DNA of 64,000 bases. It comes from Puffinus mauretanicus. Lineage: Eukaryota > Chordata > Aves > Procellariiformes > Procellariidae. Under the pieces are notes generated by a model. The model ran no database searches, was not told where the DNA came from, and saw nothing but the letters and a program-made list of their open reading frames with translations. The stretch is taken from assembly GCA_023333565.1 (NCBI GenBank), contig JAJKFH010001393.1, positions 186,001 to 250,000 on the forward strand. Direction: 5' to 3'. Within the stretch, counting starts at the first letter, position 1; every line of letters begins with the position of its first letter. Both the position numbers and the translations under genes were made by a program. This document shows, in pieces, positions 25,601 through 36,000 of this stretch.

Positions 25601-28600
25601 GTAGTGCAAGACTGGCAGAAAATCATTCACTTTCTCCCACCAGGTTAGTGAGCTGAAATCACTTCAGAGTGGGGGTCTGAGAAACACCAGACTGTGCAAG
25701 ACAGGCAGCAGGAGAAGGACTTTCTCCCTGCAGCAGTGGCCACCTGCTCGATCAGATCAGCCCTCCTGCCCTTTATTCACAGGCCTGCCATCGCCATCTA
25801 ATCACACCCACAGAGCAAAAGTTAGGTGCAAACAGGCAGGTAAGTCACCAAAGACAGATAATTCCTAAGCTCATATTTAGGGTTACCACTTCAGTCCTAT
25901 CCCAAGGAGACTGAGGAGGCCAGAAACTTGCACTTCTAAATTTAGTTTTTCAAGAATACAGACAATTGACATTTTCTCATGAATCACTGATGGAGAGAAA
26001 AGACATTGACGTGCAGGAAAGCACACAGCAAATGACCACTTCTTACCCTCACAAAATAATTTTCTCTGTCCAAGATGCACTGAGCAGAAGCAATGATGTC
26101 TTGACTTTCATCAGGTGCTGCCTAACAAAACATCAAAGAAACACATGAAGTAAAAGCAGGACTTAGAGTAGGAGTTAGAAATACCTTTGAATTCAAAATA
26201 ATTGTGATTAAAGGCACATTATACCATAACCCAGCTGAATAGCACAAGCAGGCAAATCCTTGCGAGACTTGCTCTGAATAGTTAGGTTAAATGTAGCAAC
26301 AGAAGAGTGTTGGAAGAACTGGAATGTACACGTTCAGTGGGTCCAGACCATACACCTCCTTGGCCGCTCCTCACCGCGACCGCACCACCACTTGCTCCTT
26401 GCCACTGCTGCTCACATGTGCCCAATGAAGGTAGCAAGAGGCATCTCTCTGCACCTTCATTTTCAGTACAGCTACAACCACACTATACAAATAGCAATCA
26501 AATAAATTAAAAACACGATGAGGTATTATGTCCAGGAATTCATAAAAGTATAAAAGGAAAAATAGAGGAAAACAGTGAAGTGTAAAAGGAAAGATAATGA
26601 GCAAAACCCCTCCAAAGCCGGAAACTGCCTCGCTGCTGCCTCTGCTCATTAATTTGTCTGCATTTTAAATCTCAGTTACTGTTGTGACATCAGCCAAGCT
26701 CTCCTCTAGCACCATCCTCATTTTATTCTTTCTGAAGATCAGAACAGGGAGAAACTGTTCCCTGCATCATGAATATCAGGACACTAAAACATGATTTAAG
26801 AACAACAGCCCTTGCAATTTCTGAATGTACTAACACTGCTGACCAGCATTAACTTTTGGCTTCTTCTGGAAGATTCATGCAGTACTTGGACGCCAGACGG
26901 CCTCAACCTACAACAAGCTGACATGAAGGACAGAGCACACACATCTTCCTGTAATACACATTTCTGAGCATGCTTAGGAGGGAGGGACAAAAGCACAGAG
27001 ACGTTCCTGAGAAGTAGGACTCACTAATGAATTCAGGCACATGCTGGGGAAGGCAGTCCTGGACAGCAGACAGACAGACCGACCAGATTGCTGTCTAGAA
27101 CTTCAGTGGTGTTAGGTGGCCAGTTCCGAGATAGGAGCTCAATTACAGCCAAATATCTTGGGAGCCCCCTGAACCTTCGCTCTTCACAGTAGAATCTACA
27201 GCAGAAGGAATCTTGAGAGTCACTCACCTGCCAAGTCCTTTGCTGATCGTGTTCTCTCACAGGTGTTGGACACGTAAATCTTAGTAGCCAGGGAGTCTCT
27301 GAGCCATTCACAGTACGCATTGTTGGACTAGTCTGGGAGAAACATTAAAACATTTAAAACCGTATAAAACTATTGTACAAACAGCAAAAAACTAGTTTTC
27401 TTACAATTCCCACCAAACAATGAAACAAATCTCTAAAGGAATTCTAACTGCTGATACCAGCAGCATTTTCCTATCACAGAAAGTTAAATGGAGAGATGAA
27501 GTATCAGGTTTGTAGTGAGATACTCCGATAGTAACTGTCTATCCTCATCTTCATGAGCAATGGATAGTACATTTTGTTTCAAAGAACAAAGTGATTCACA
27601 AATTATTCCAGAATGCTTGTCAGCTTTGAAAACTTTTCAGTTATCAAATTCCACCTCCTGACTTACTTCTTTACTTTGAGCCTTTTTCAATTACGTAAAA
27701 GTCAGTTTCAAATAACCGCTACATTCCACCATAGGGATGGTTGCATTTTACTGGGTTTTAAAGTTAGTTCTACCAGATGCAGCTTATGCTGAAGCACTAA
27801 CTCTGAGCTCCAGCCAGGAAATTCCATCTCTATTGTACGTGCACCAGTATATTTGGATCAATTTATAACAGAGAGACAGCAGAACCACAGAGGCAGAATG
27901 CCCTTTACAGGAACCTCCATTTAAGCCTCTATTATTTCAGATTCACTGGAGACACACTGCTTCCAGGAAACAATGTAGTCACAAAATTACTCAGGTAAAG
28001 AGTGGACAAAAATAAAGGCTTATTTCTGCAGAGATACTGACCTCCACACTCTTCAGCCAGATCTTTTGGCTATGAAAAAAAATATTTGTTTTTCAATTAT
28101 TTTTGGCAACATCTAGTTAAAAGAATCTACAAAACCTCTCTGAATCAGGTATCTGTACAAAATAACATTTTTTGTACAAGACAACTTTTAAGAGGTTACT
28201 CTGTCCAACCCAGCACTTCAGTGATACTACCTGACTCCCAACTGACCTCTCTAGACTGCAGATTCAAATGTCTTACCACTGGTTCAAGGTGAAGTGTTTA
28301 ATCTACATCTTATTTGTTTCATTTCATATTCCCTGCTCATATCCACTGATAGACACATCTGTCTGGATATTCCTGCGTCCTCAAGGAAATGTTTTCTTGT
28401 CTTTTCTGACTGAAACAGTCAGAAACGACAGGAAAGCATATGTTGGAAGGGACCTCTGGAAGTCATCTGGTCCCACTGCCTGCTTGAAGAACAGCTAACC
28501 TCATAGACAAGATTGCTCAGAGCCTCACCCAGTCAAGTTTTGAAAATTTCCTTTCTCAAATTTGCAAGCTCATGTCCTTCACTCCAACTGCTTCTGTAAA

Positions 28601-30973
28601 AGGAGAAACCTCACTTCTGCCAGGACAAAGCAAAGCAAGGAAAAAAGCCAATATAACACACATGGTATCAAGGACTTTCCTTCCCTCCTGCATAGCTTTG
28701 CAAGCTTTCTCTCCTTTCATCAGACACAAGGAAAACCAAAAGATTTGCAGTGGAATAGGTCACAACATCCCAGTCCTCTACCATACTTCTGTATTTTTTT
28801 CAGCCACTGTAGACAGCTGCCAAAACCAGAAATACATACTAGCCTTAGCATTGTGGCAGGCTAGCGGGCACTCCCTCCAACATGATTTCCTGCCTTCTCT
28901 GTACAGAGGAGACAAAAGACACAGAAAGTACAATAGAGGCATACAATTAGGACATTACTACATGATTTGGAAAACAGGTACCCTGCCTCTCTCCATCTGC
29001 AAATGGAGATTTTTTTTTTTGTCCACGTGTGCCCCATGGCTTCCGCAGAGTGTTGTGCATGCCATGGAGGCTGGTGAAAAGCCCCCTGCTCTGAAAATGA
29101 TCTCCCCTTTTTCCAGACAGCCCAAGTCTACTAAGCTCCAGGGAATGCTGTAAAGCATATCTGACCTCACGGTCTCTGAGGAGCAGGGGAAGGATTCTCA
29201 CAGTTTATTCTTCATCCTGCAATGACCGATTAAAGGAGGCCGTGCACTATATTATCTGCATGGACAAATAACAGCAAGCACACCCTCATGAGCACTGAAC
29301 TCATTTCCGATATAAAATAAACAGGCAAACAGTGAGGACTGAAGAATATTCGGATACTTAAAGTGCTAGAAGCTTGGTATTGGACAAGTCAACACACTTT
29401 CCTATGAGCAATATATCCCACCTACCCGCAAAGGTGCCAGGGGCTCCTGCTTCAGGACATCTGTTGCAGATTTCTTTCCACTCAAAGCAGTTTTGTTCTT
29501 CTGAGATAGGGAATCTTTAAATCCCTGGACAAGCTTCAGATGAAAGAAATACATATTTTTATAATTTCTAAGCTTACAAAACAAAAAGCCCCACGCTAGC
29601 CTCCTTTCCATCTGTTTTTGGTAACTAGTATTAAGACTCCATTCATCTTACAAAGAAAGACTGAGCCTTTCTGTGAGCACAAAGCAAAGACGTTTGCTCT
29701 CATCACAGAGGATTGGGACCCCAGGAGAGACCAAACAGAGCAAACACAGAAAATCTGCCTCCTGTAGCAATCTGCCTTAAAGAAATCACATGTGGTAAAT
29801 CTCTAGCTGCAGATTTTTTTCTCCAATCTTAATAATTAAAGCTGCTACTGAATCTTAATCCTTTTTTTCCCCATTTTGTTTGGACTCTTGCTATGAGATG
29901 CCAACTCTCCATGGTTGGCAACGGCAAAGCCCACTTTTATAAAACACCAGCTGTTTTGCAGCTCTTAAAACTAAAAGTTTAATCTGTGTTGGGACAGAAA
30001 CACAGTAAAGGATTTCCAAAGTCTGAACAGATAAAACAAGAGTTGAAGTTAATCTAACAGTTGTGTCCACAAATGCTAAACCCCATGAGCAGGCTGGCTG
30101 TTCTGTATTAGCACATTTGTCCTATTATGGTCAAACCTGAGAACAACCCTGTCTAAAATTTCTTGCTAGATACACCTGCATCCTACTTTGCTGTCAGCAG
30201 TACAGCTTTGTATCAGTAATTTTTTTAAAGACAGGTTTCTCTTGCTTCGCGAGTCCTGTTCAGTAAAGCAGAACATCCGCCCCCAAACACCCATCTGCTA
30301 CAATTCACACACAGTCTCTGTCCAAACACGTGTCTTCGCAGCAGCTTTGAGAAGACAGATTTTAATCATTTCTGTGACAAAAAGTAAGTATCCTCACACA
30401 TGCCTCAGTCCTGTCAAAAGCCCCTTCCTGACAAAAGCCTTTATGCGGGCCGTGCCAGTAGGCTCACGTGTCACCGTCTCCTCAGCATACACGGATGTCA
30501 CCTTTTGCAAGCACAGCTGGCTGCCTTTACTGGTGGCTTGGTCCCCTCGATTCCCTCAGGTGCCCGGACAGAGCATGAGGAGAGAACCAGCCTCCAGGGC
30601 AAACAGAGCAGCTCTATGAACAGAACCTAGTAGCTTGCGAACGTTAAGCTAACAGATAACGTGCACACGTCCAGAGCGCCCACAGGCACGGGCCTGGCCC
30701 CTCCGCCTCGGAGGCAGCGATGGAGGCAACACCGGTGAAAAGGAAAGGCTGGGCCCCCTCAGGGCCGCAGGGGCCCCGCCTGCCCCGCACCCTCCCCAGC
30801 CCTGAGGTGAGTCCCACAGACCCGAGGGGAGGTGAGGGCAGGCAGCAGAGCCCCGTGCTCCTCCCGCTCGGCACACCCCCGTGCCGGGGTCGCCTCACCG
30901 GCTCCAGCGAGGCTCCGGGAGGCCCCAGGGGAGGCGGGAAGTGGCTGCGGTGGGAGCCACCGTCGCGCTGCAT
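19692..30973 (-). CDS. FAM228A: FAM228 family protein (8 coding exons, about 288 aa)
   Basis: Protein of unknown biochemical function, family FAM228 (mammals have A and B). Exons in transcript order: 30973-30899 (tentative), 29524-29426, 27332-27228, 26121-26047, 25389-25192, 20938-20861, 20032-19945, 19840-19692. Phases agree at every junction and all introns are GT-AG. The core is clear: DIIASAQCILDRENYF, EVDRYLRHNDFLNLRKKEIL, DKMDSQSSEEIRKRKEEQLS, then LNYCKKK joined to GYVALEAYDPSEYDPFFL, and ELPLLPLSRQRMDAVEWLKI near the end. The core is charged and helix-rich, with no signal peptide or membrane segment. The stop (TAA 19694-19692) lies inside a donor-like GTAAGA. Naming it A rather than B rests on its place between ITSN2 and PFN4. 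The first two exons are less certain than the rest. Confidence 0.85.
21388..21964. mobile_element. Solo LTR of an endogenous retrovirus (ERVL-like) with 5-bp target duplication
   Basis: A 577-bp unit beginning TGTCGTGGTTTAACC and ending AACCAGGACA, so it has TG...CA termini, flanked on both sides by the same 5-bp duplication gtcat (21383-21387 and 21965-21969). A 5-bp duplication fits ERVL-type more than 6-bp ERVK-type integration. A TATA-like ttatatg lies near 21703. No gag/pol/env sequence is present; the internal part was presumably lost by LTR-LTR recombination. The sequence resembles an LTR family I remember as common in Neoaves (memory only). The open frame across it is not a gene. Confidence 0.85.
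22045..22310 (+). pseudogene. RPL23A: Processed pseudogene fragment of ribosomal protein L23a (uL23)
   Basis: In shifting frames the plus strand reads like the C-terminal half of RPL23A: QFKFPMT, then LMFTIDAKTKEHKIEQAIKK, a stop, further LI-PD-E-like pieces, and a final PNYNALFMANK close to the family's DYDALDVANK ending. In-frame stops, small indels and the absence of introns indicate a dead, 5'-truncated retrocopy inside a FAM228 intron. The parent assignment is by motif memory, not alignment. Confidence 0.6.
23405..23930. repeat. Purine-rich (GA) low-complexity tract
   Basis: About 520 bp in which the plus strand is overwhelmingly A and G, made of irregular gaggag/ggaaag words, with only scattered pyrimidines. 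It is not a regular tandem repeat. Open frames on both strands here follow from the biased composition and are not genes. It lies in a FAM228 intron. Confidence 0.75.
25390..27227 (-). other. FAM228A: FAM228 introns around the 26047-26121 exon
   Basis: Two short introns (25390-26046 and 26122-27227) flanking the 75-bp exon. Apart from that exon I see no repeat or gene in them. Confidence 0.6.
27333..29425 (-). other. FAM228A: FAM228 intron with a CR1 remnant
   Basis: A 2.1-kb intron. Apart from the CR1 remnant near 28439-28560 it shows no recognisable gene. A 193-codon plus-strand open frame at 28572-29153 has no known motif. Confidence 0.6.
28439..28560 (-). mobile_element. CR1 LINE 3' remnant, reverse orientation
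   Basis: Starts tgttggaagggacctctgga and runs on through agtcatctggtcccactgcc, the reverse complement of the conserved CR1 3'UTR end. A later piece (gctcagagcctcacccagtc) also fits. Short, diverged and lacking coding sequence. Confidence 0.75.
29525..30898 (-). other. FAM228A: First FAM228 intron; edge of the CpG island
   Basis: AT-rich to about 30,640 with nothing recognisable, then GC-rich sequence belonging to the shared promoter. A plus-strand ATG frame of 29 codons (30720-30806) ends at a strong GTGAGT donor-like site within it. Confidence 0.4.
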
Positions 30974-31247
30974 GGCAAAGCCCTGCCGCGGAGAAGATGG
31001 CGGCGCCCCCTCCCCGGGGTCCTCACATCCTTTCACACAGCCCCTCCGAGTCCTTCCGCCGGAGAAAATAGTCCCTCCCCCCTCACCCCCAGCCTCTCGG
31101 GAAAAGGAGGGGCCGCCCGTGGGGACAGCGATCCGGCTCCCCGGCTGCAGGGCCAGCACCCACTGGCGGCCGTCCCGGGCAGAGGCAGGGCAAGGCGGGG
31201 CGGAGGCACGGCCGGATCCCTCCGCGCCCGGCTGCCCAGCGTCCCTC

Positions 31248-31261
31248 GCTGCCATGGCAAC
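31248..31261. promoter_or_regulatory. RFX X-box match (upstream copy)
   Basis: GCTGCC-AT-GGCAAC fits the X-box pattern RYYNYY-N(1-3)-RRNRAC at every position, with a near-palindromic core. It lies between the tentative FAM228 first exon and the CCAAT pair. Confidence 0.55.
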
Positions 31262-31313
31262 CCGAACCCGGGCGCCCTACCCCGGGCTCCGTAGTCGTGG
31301 GTAGGTCTTCCCA

Positions 31314-31350
31314 CCAATCAGAAAGGGAGCGCCTGGGTGAGTGAGCCAAT
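31314..31350 (+). promoter_or_regulatory. Paired CCAAT boxes (NF-Y type)
   Basis: Two CCAATCAG octamers starting at 31314 and 31346, same strand, 32 bp apart (about three helical turns), in the middle of the divergent promoter. Tandem NF-Y sites at this kind of spacing are typical of TATA-less bidirectional promoters. Confidence 0.65.
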
Positions 31351-31430
31351 CAGGAGCGGGGACAGCCGGCCTCCAGGGCAGGTGAGAGGCAGCGCCGTGG
31401 CCAGCGCCGAGCCCGAAAGGAAGGGCCGCG

Positions 31431-31495
31431 CCGAGCCGAGCCGAGCCGAGCCGAGCCGAGCCGAGCCGAGCCGAGCCGAGCCGAGCCGAGCCGAG
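31431..31495. repeat. (CCGAG)13 pentanucleotide microsatellite
   Basis: Thirteen perfect uninterrupted copies of CCGAG in the FAM228-PFN4 CpG island, between the CCAAT boxes and the ZNF143-type sites. Each unit carries a CpG. The long repetitive open frames on both strands here are by-products. Confidence 0.97.
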
Positions 31496-31529
31496 CGCCT
31501 TCCTCCGTCCGTGAGGTAGAGGCCGGGAG

Positions 31530-31575
31530 ACTACAACTCCCAGCACGCCCGGCAGCGCGCGGAGCATGCTGGGAA
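31530..31575. promoter_or_regulatory. Two inverted ZNF143/THAP11-type sites
   Basis: ACTACAACTCCCAGCACGC at 31530-31548 matches the long SBS motif (ACTACAAYTCCCAGMAKGC) except one position, and GCATGCTGGGAA at 31564-31575 is the reverse complement of the core TTCCCAGCATGC. The opposed orientation suits a divergent promoter. Confidence 0.65.
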
Positions 31576-31629
31576 GCGCAGCGGGGACGTGGGGCGGCGC
31601 GCAGGCGCAGTCGCGCTCCCTGGGGCGCG

Positions 31630-31643
31630 GGTTGCCTTGGAGA
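31630..31643. promoter_or_regulatory. RFX X-box match (PFN4-proximal copy)
   Basis: GTTGCC-TT-GGAGAC fits RYYNYY-N2-RRNRAC completely. It is close to the likely PFN4 start region and downstream of the ZNF143-type sites. Confidence 0.5.
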
Positions 31644-31822
31644 CGCCTCAGCGGAGCGCCGGGGCCGGTGAGCGGAGGCGGCTCTGGGCGCCCGCGGCGG
31701 AGCGGGCCGAGCCTTGCTCGTACGGGCAACGAGGCTGCCTCGGCCCGTGGCCGCGGCCGCGATGTGCGGCCCGGGAACCACCTGGCTGGGGGCAGAAAGC
31801 GGAGGGCAGCCCGGGTGCACTG

Positions 31823-31852
31823 CCCAGGCCCAGGCCCAGGCCCAGGCCCAGG
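31823..31852. repeat. (CCCAGG)5 hexanucleotide repeat, G-quadruplex motif on minus strand
   Basis: Five perfect CCCAGG units followed by CCCGG. The minus strand therefore has at least five GGG runs separated by three-base loops, a canonical G4 pattern, at the PFN4-side edge of the CpG island. Confidence 0.9.
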
Positions 31853-31960
31853 CCCGGCCACCTCTTGTCAGCCCGAAAGGGAAGGCTGTCAGCAACGTCC
31901 GCGGGGCTCAGCCCCGCCGTGCCAAGCCCCGCGGCCTTCTGCCAGGCTTCTTGCGGTGCT

Positions 31961-33031
31961 TGGCGAGCCCCTAACCGGAATGCCTCTCATTCCTTCTTGG
32001 TTTATAATTCAAATACATCCTCATTGCTCAGGGCTTAGTAATAAATCCCTTAGCCTGATGGCTTTGTGACAGGCCTGATAAGCCTGATAGCTTTATTTAA
32101 TTGCAATATTAATGTCATTTCCAACACCCTCATGTGAAATAAACCCCTCTAGATTACGTAGCAATAAAGCTGCAAGTTTTATCCAGAGTTATTTGCTAAA
32201 TTCTACTATAAGATTTCATACGTTACCGTGTAATACTGACCTCATGAAACTAAAATTGACACTTAAATCTGATGTATGATATGGCTGTACTCTAGTAATA
32301 AGAAAATACTACTTTTCTACTAATTAATTATGATTTGAGCACAATGGCACAAACAGAACTGTCGGTCTGCAATTTTTGCCAGCACCTAGTAACTGGCCAG
32401 GATTGAAGTAAACAAGATGCCTATTGGCAATTCTCTGAAGATCTAATCATCATCTAACTTTTCTTGTTGCTACTTATGCAGACAACCAGAGACATCATCA
32501 CATGAGGGAAATGTAAGGTTTATTCCCAAGCACCACCCCAGTAGTGTCGCACTGACCCAGAGGTCTAACAATAACCATGTTAGTGCTGACCATTTAAAAA
32601 GAAAATAATTTTTGTTTTGGGTCAAGCCTGGCCCAGAAACCACCCCCAACCCCCCTATTTCTGCTCTGATCTGCTGGTTGTAGCAAGTTTTATCTCATTT
32701 CTTAGCATTTTCACTGTGGACTGTTTCCTCAGTGACAGGGAAATTAAATGCCAGGAAAAAAAGAACCCAGAAATACTTGCACTATAAAAATGTAACTGGA
32801 CTTTTATGGCCTTTCTGAGAAAGGTGACCATTTTCATGCTGGTCTATTCTTGTTGCTCTCTTTCCTGCTGCTCTCTTGTTTTTAGGATTTTTATTTTGTT
32901 ATTTTGCTTATCTGAGGCCTATCTGAGTTTCAGTTTCTGCTGAAACTCCTGAATTCCACATGGAGGAAGACCTGGTTTCCAATATAAAAGGGAAGGGGAG
33001 TGAACATTTGTCCATCTATTTCTTTTTACAG
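31961..33031 (+). other. PFN4: PFN4 5' intron (inferred)
   Basis: AT-rich sequence between the CpG island and the acceptor tttttacag ending at 33031. No gene or repeat was recognised. It is called an intron because the PFN4 start codon lies just 7 bases into an exon that begins with a good acceptor. Confidence 0.5.
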
Positions 33032-33038
33032 AAGGAAA

Positions 33039-36000
33039 ATGAACCAACTGCAGGCTTTGTTGAATGACAGTCTTATCAGAACAAAGCATGTGGAAAATGC
33101 AGCTATCATCAACATAAAGGAAAGACAAGTCTGTGCATCAACCTTTGGCTTTAATGTAAGAGATCAAAGAGCGTCCTAGGAAGTGACAGCAGAGGTAGAA
33201 ACTCCAGGAATCTAGAGCACAAAGTAGCGATAATGGCAGGGAGCGCAGCGCTCTACTACGTACACTTGCTTCTTTCAACCTCGGAGCCGAAGTTCGGGTA
33301 CAGCCTAGCTGCAGTGTTGAGAGGCTAACTTGTGAAGTTGATTGCTAATTTCACAACTTTGATTTTTGGAAGAAAGATGCCATTTAACAAAGAGTCCTTT
33401 TTAACCACTTTGTGCTCAGTGATTCCACCAGTAAAGCAGATGTACGTAGGTCCATTTCCTGGCACCGAGACCTGCTGGTATGGAGTGTGCCGTGCCCATA
33501 CTATAACCCCAATACAGAGTGGCCGTACCAGGTTGCCGACGGGGAGCAGTCCTGGGCCATTCTAATTTTGCAGACTGTGCCTCGGAATTGTTTGGGAAAG
33601 TGCTTGCTGGCCCAGGCCAAAACTGCACTTGGACTGCTCTGACAGTACCCAGAACTGCTCGCTGGCACTTTTAATTTTCTGGTATAGATGTAGCTTATCT
33701 GTTTTCATTGTCTATCAGCTGATAAACAGAGAATAACAGCACTTCTGGTCATCTCATATTACACAGCAAAGCTAATGTGCACTCCCTGACATGACACAGT
33801 CCATGAACTTTCTAGTTCAGAAATGCTCCCCACACCACAGTCATCCTTATATCGTTGGGAGGTTCCACTTCCTTCCCTAATCCCCATGACATCAGCTCGC
33901 AAACATTTCCAGGCAGTTTTTCTGGGGGTACATATTGGTACCCTTGGCATGCTCAGAAGAATGTGTTCAGAAGATGAAGCTCTTGTTAAGTTAGCCCCAT
34001 CCCTGGGGGCAGATTCTCAGCAGAGAGAGTCATCAGTCCACTAGGTAATAGTGACATTGTCTTTAATATGTAAATGATCTTTAATATAAACCACAGCTTT
34101 TAGAGATGCCAGCCTGCTGGCTCTTCAGCAAGGCGGATTACATGCTGAGGTCTAAAGTCCTCAGCTGGTGTAAATTGTCACCAGCTCCACTGACTTGAAA
34201 GAATTTCAGGCCAGAAGGGATCATTGGATCATCTCATCCAACCAGCTGAATATAAATCTGCCAAACCAGTGACCCAGTTACACACACACTGAGCCCAAGA
34301 GCTCATTGACACAAACAGATTTGCGACCTTGTGTGCACGGCTCCATTGAGATATGATGATTTTGTCTCCTGGAATTGCTAAAGGTTACACTAAGAATATT
34401 TGAAATTGGCATCCTTGGGTGAGCTCTGCGGAAGCCCGGGGAAGGCTGCGTCCTACCCTGTGTTGCCTTTCAACAGAAAGGTCCGGTCGCCATGGGGTGC
34501 ATTGCCTACCTAGAGAAGTGTCACTGAGTAATGGGACTACACGGAGAGTAATCATGGACTAAGCAGATTGTTTCAAATGAGACTTTGAAAATATAGTGGA
34601 CTGTACAGAAACTAGGTCTAGATTTTTTGTAATTTTTTTTTTTACATCATAATTTTAAGTGAACTATCAAAGACAGTGGGAAAGCAGTGCATCATTGCAA
34701 ATAGGTGCATTTTTGGTCCATAACACTGTGTTGTACTTACACAGGTGCCACCAGAGAATGCTTTAAACCTTATCTACACTTTCTGCAAGAACTTATTGCA
34801 AGTTAGAAGGGGAGGACTCTACTTCAAGGAGAAGTACTATAAATGTGTCCGTGCGGATGAGCATTCCATCTATCTTCAAAATGTACGTTGACAAGAGCTG
34901 TGGCCGTCCCGAGAAATCTGGAGACTTCCTACTTCCTTCCCTTGCTGCCTGGTTACATGAATACCGTAACACAAGCAGAAAGACTTCACATGCTTCTTTC
35001 TTTCTTTCTCTCCATATCACCTTCCCAGCAGGTGTGGAATTAAATCGGTGCAGAATACAAAAAAGTGTCAGCTATATAATACAAATTTAATGGGTAACAC
35101 CATTCGTTTCCCTAACACCAGCTGCAGGGCCTGTCACGTTCTTCTTTGAATCAGTTAATCTCCCTAATGCGGCAAAAAACTATCACTTCATTTTTTTGCT
35201 GGGTTGGTTTCTTGCCACATTAATGAATTAATCAGGTAATAGGAGGGCTTGGCAAGCCCACAGGCCAGAGTAAGGTAGCAGAAGCAGGTAACTGGGTTGG
35301 GGGGGAGAAGAGACATGGGTGAGCAGGACCTTGTTTGAGACCTTTCTCGCCTTGTGGGACTCCAGCCTCAGTAATTCACTTATGAAATTACACTTACAGA
35401 AACTGAGGACATGGCTGCATGCAGCCATTCTCAGGATGGCAGAATTTTGTTACTACTGCCGAGTCACACAATCTGAAGTAAATACATCCAACTGGTTGGG
35501 GTCTTCTTAATTCTTCCCTTCCCCAGTAAATCCATCCCAAAATGAGCTACACAACTTGCAGAACAGGCTGAGCAGTTCTTAAATTTGGATCCTATTTCAG
35601 AAAAATGCAGTACTTTGCAATGTCTTTTTCCATTTCTTATTACAAATGAGTGAGGCAGAGTTTGGGAGGTAGGGTTCATAAAACAGTGGGCATGCTTTCA
35701 TGTAAATACTAGTTATTTCATTTGCATTTATCAATGCTTTTGCATATGACATTGAGCACTAGGATAACACTTCTTCAAAATGCTGTGCAATAATACATTA
35801 ATCAATGGAAATGAGAATAGGCAATATAATAAAGCATTTGACTGACTTGCTTTAAGAATCAGCAGTCTTCAGAACATGCACTGTCACTGTCTGCATCCTG
35901 GCTTAGACTTTGAGACAGTATTTGCCTTTTTTTCCCCCAAGAAAGCAGGTAGATTGGCAAAGAAAATGCCTGTAATTGGCCCAAATTGTAAGGCAATACG

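Larger units (their letters stand above)
30660..31960. promoter_or_regulatory. CpG-island bidirectional promoter of FAM228 (-) and PFN4 (+)
   Basis: About 1.3 kb of GC-rich, CpG-dense sequence between the 5' ends of two divergent genes. Within it lie two CCAAT boxes in the same orientation (CCAATCAG at 31314 and 31346, 32 bp apart, NF-Y type), two RFX X-box matches (31248-31261, 31630-31643), two ZNF143/THAP11-type sites (31530-31548; 31564-31575) and NRF1-like GCGCAGGC words near 31600. No TATA box is obvious. A splice donor-like ccggtgagc near 31667-31675 could end the non-coding first exon of PFN4. Exact start sites cannot be seen. Confidence 0.75.

Noticed and set aside
28572..29153. 193-codon plus-strand open frame in a FAM228 intron
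   Set aside because: Unconserved-looking sequence with no motif, antisense to the gene and beginning next to a CR1 remnant; probably chance.
31431..31495. CCGAG array as the avian form of the human PIG3 p53 microsatellite
   Set aside because: The unit differs from TGYCC, has no CWWG core, and it lies over 11 kb upstream at another gene's promoter.
31277..31895. Long repetitive open frames on both strands of the CpG island
   Set aside because: Produced by the CCGAG and CCCAGG repeats and high GC; no splice or homology support.
33332..33642. Two overlapping plus-strand open frames in PFN4 intron 1
   Set aside because: Considered as a possible retrocopy because of Trp/Tyr/Pro-rich stretches, but no family was recognised.
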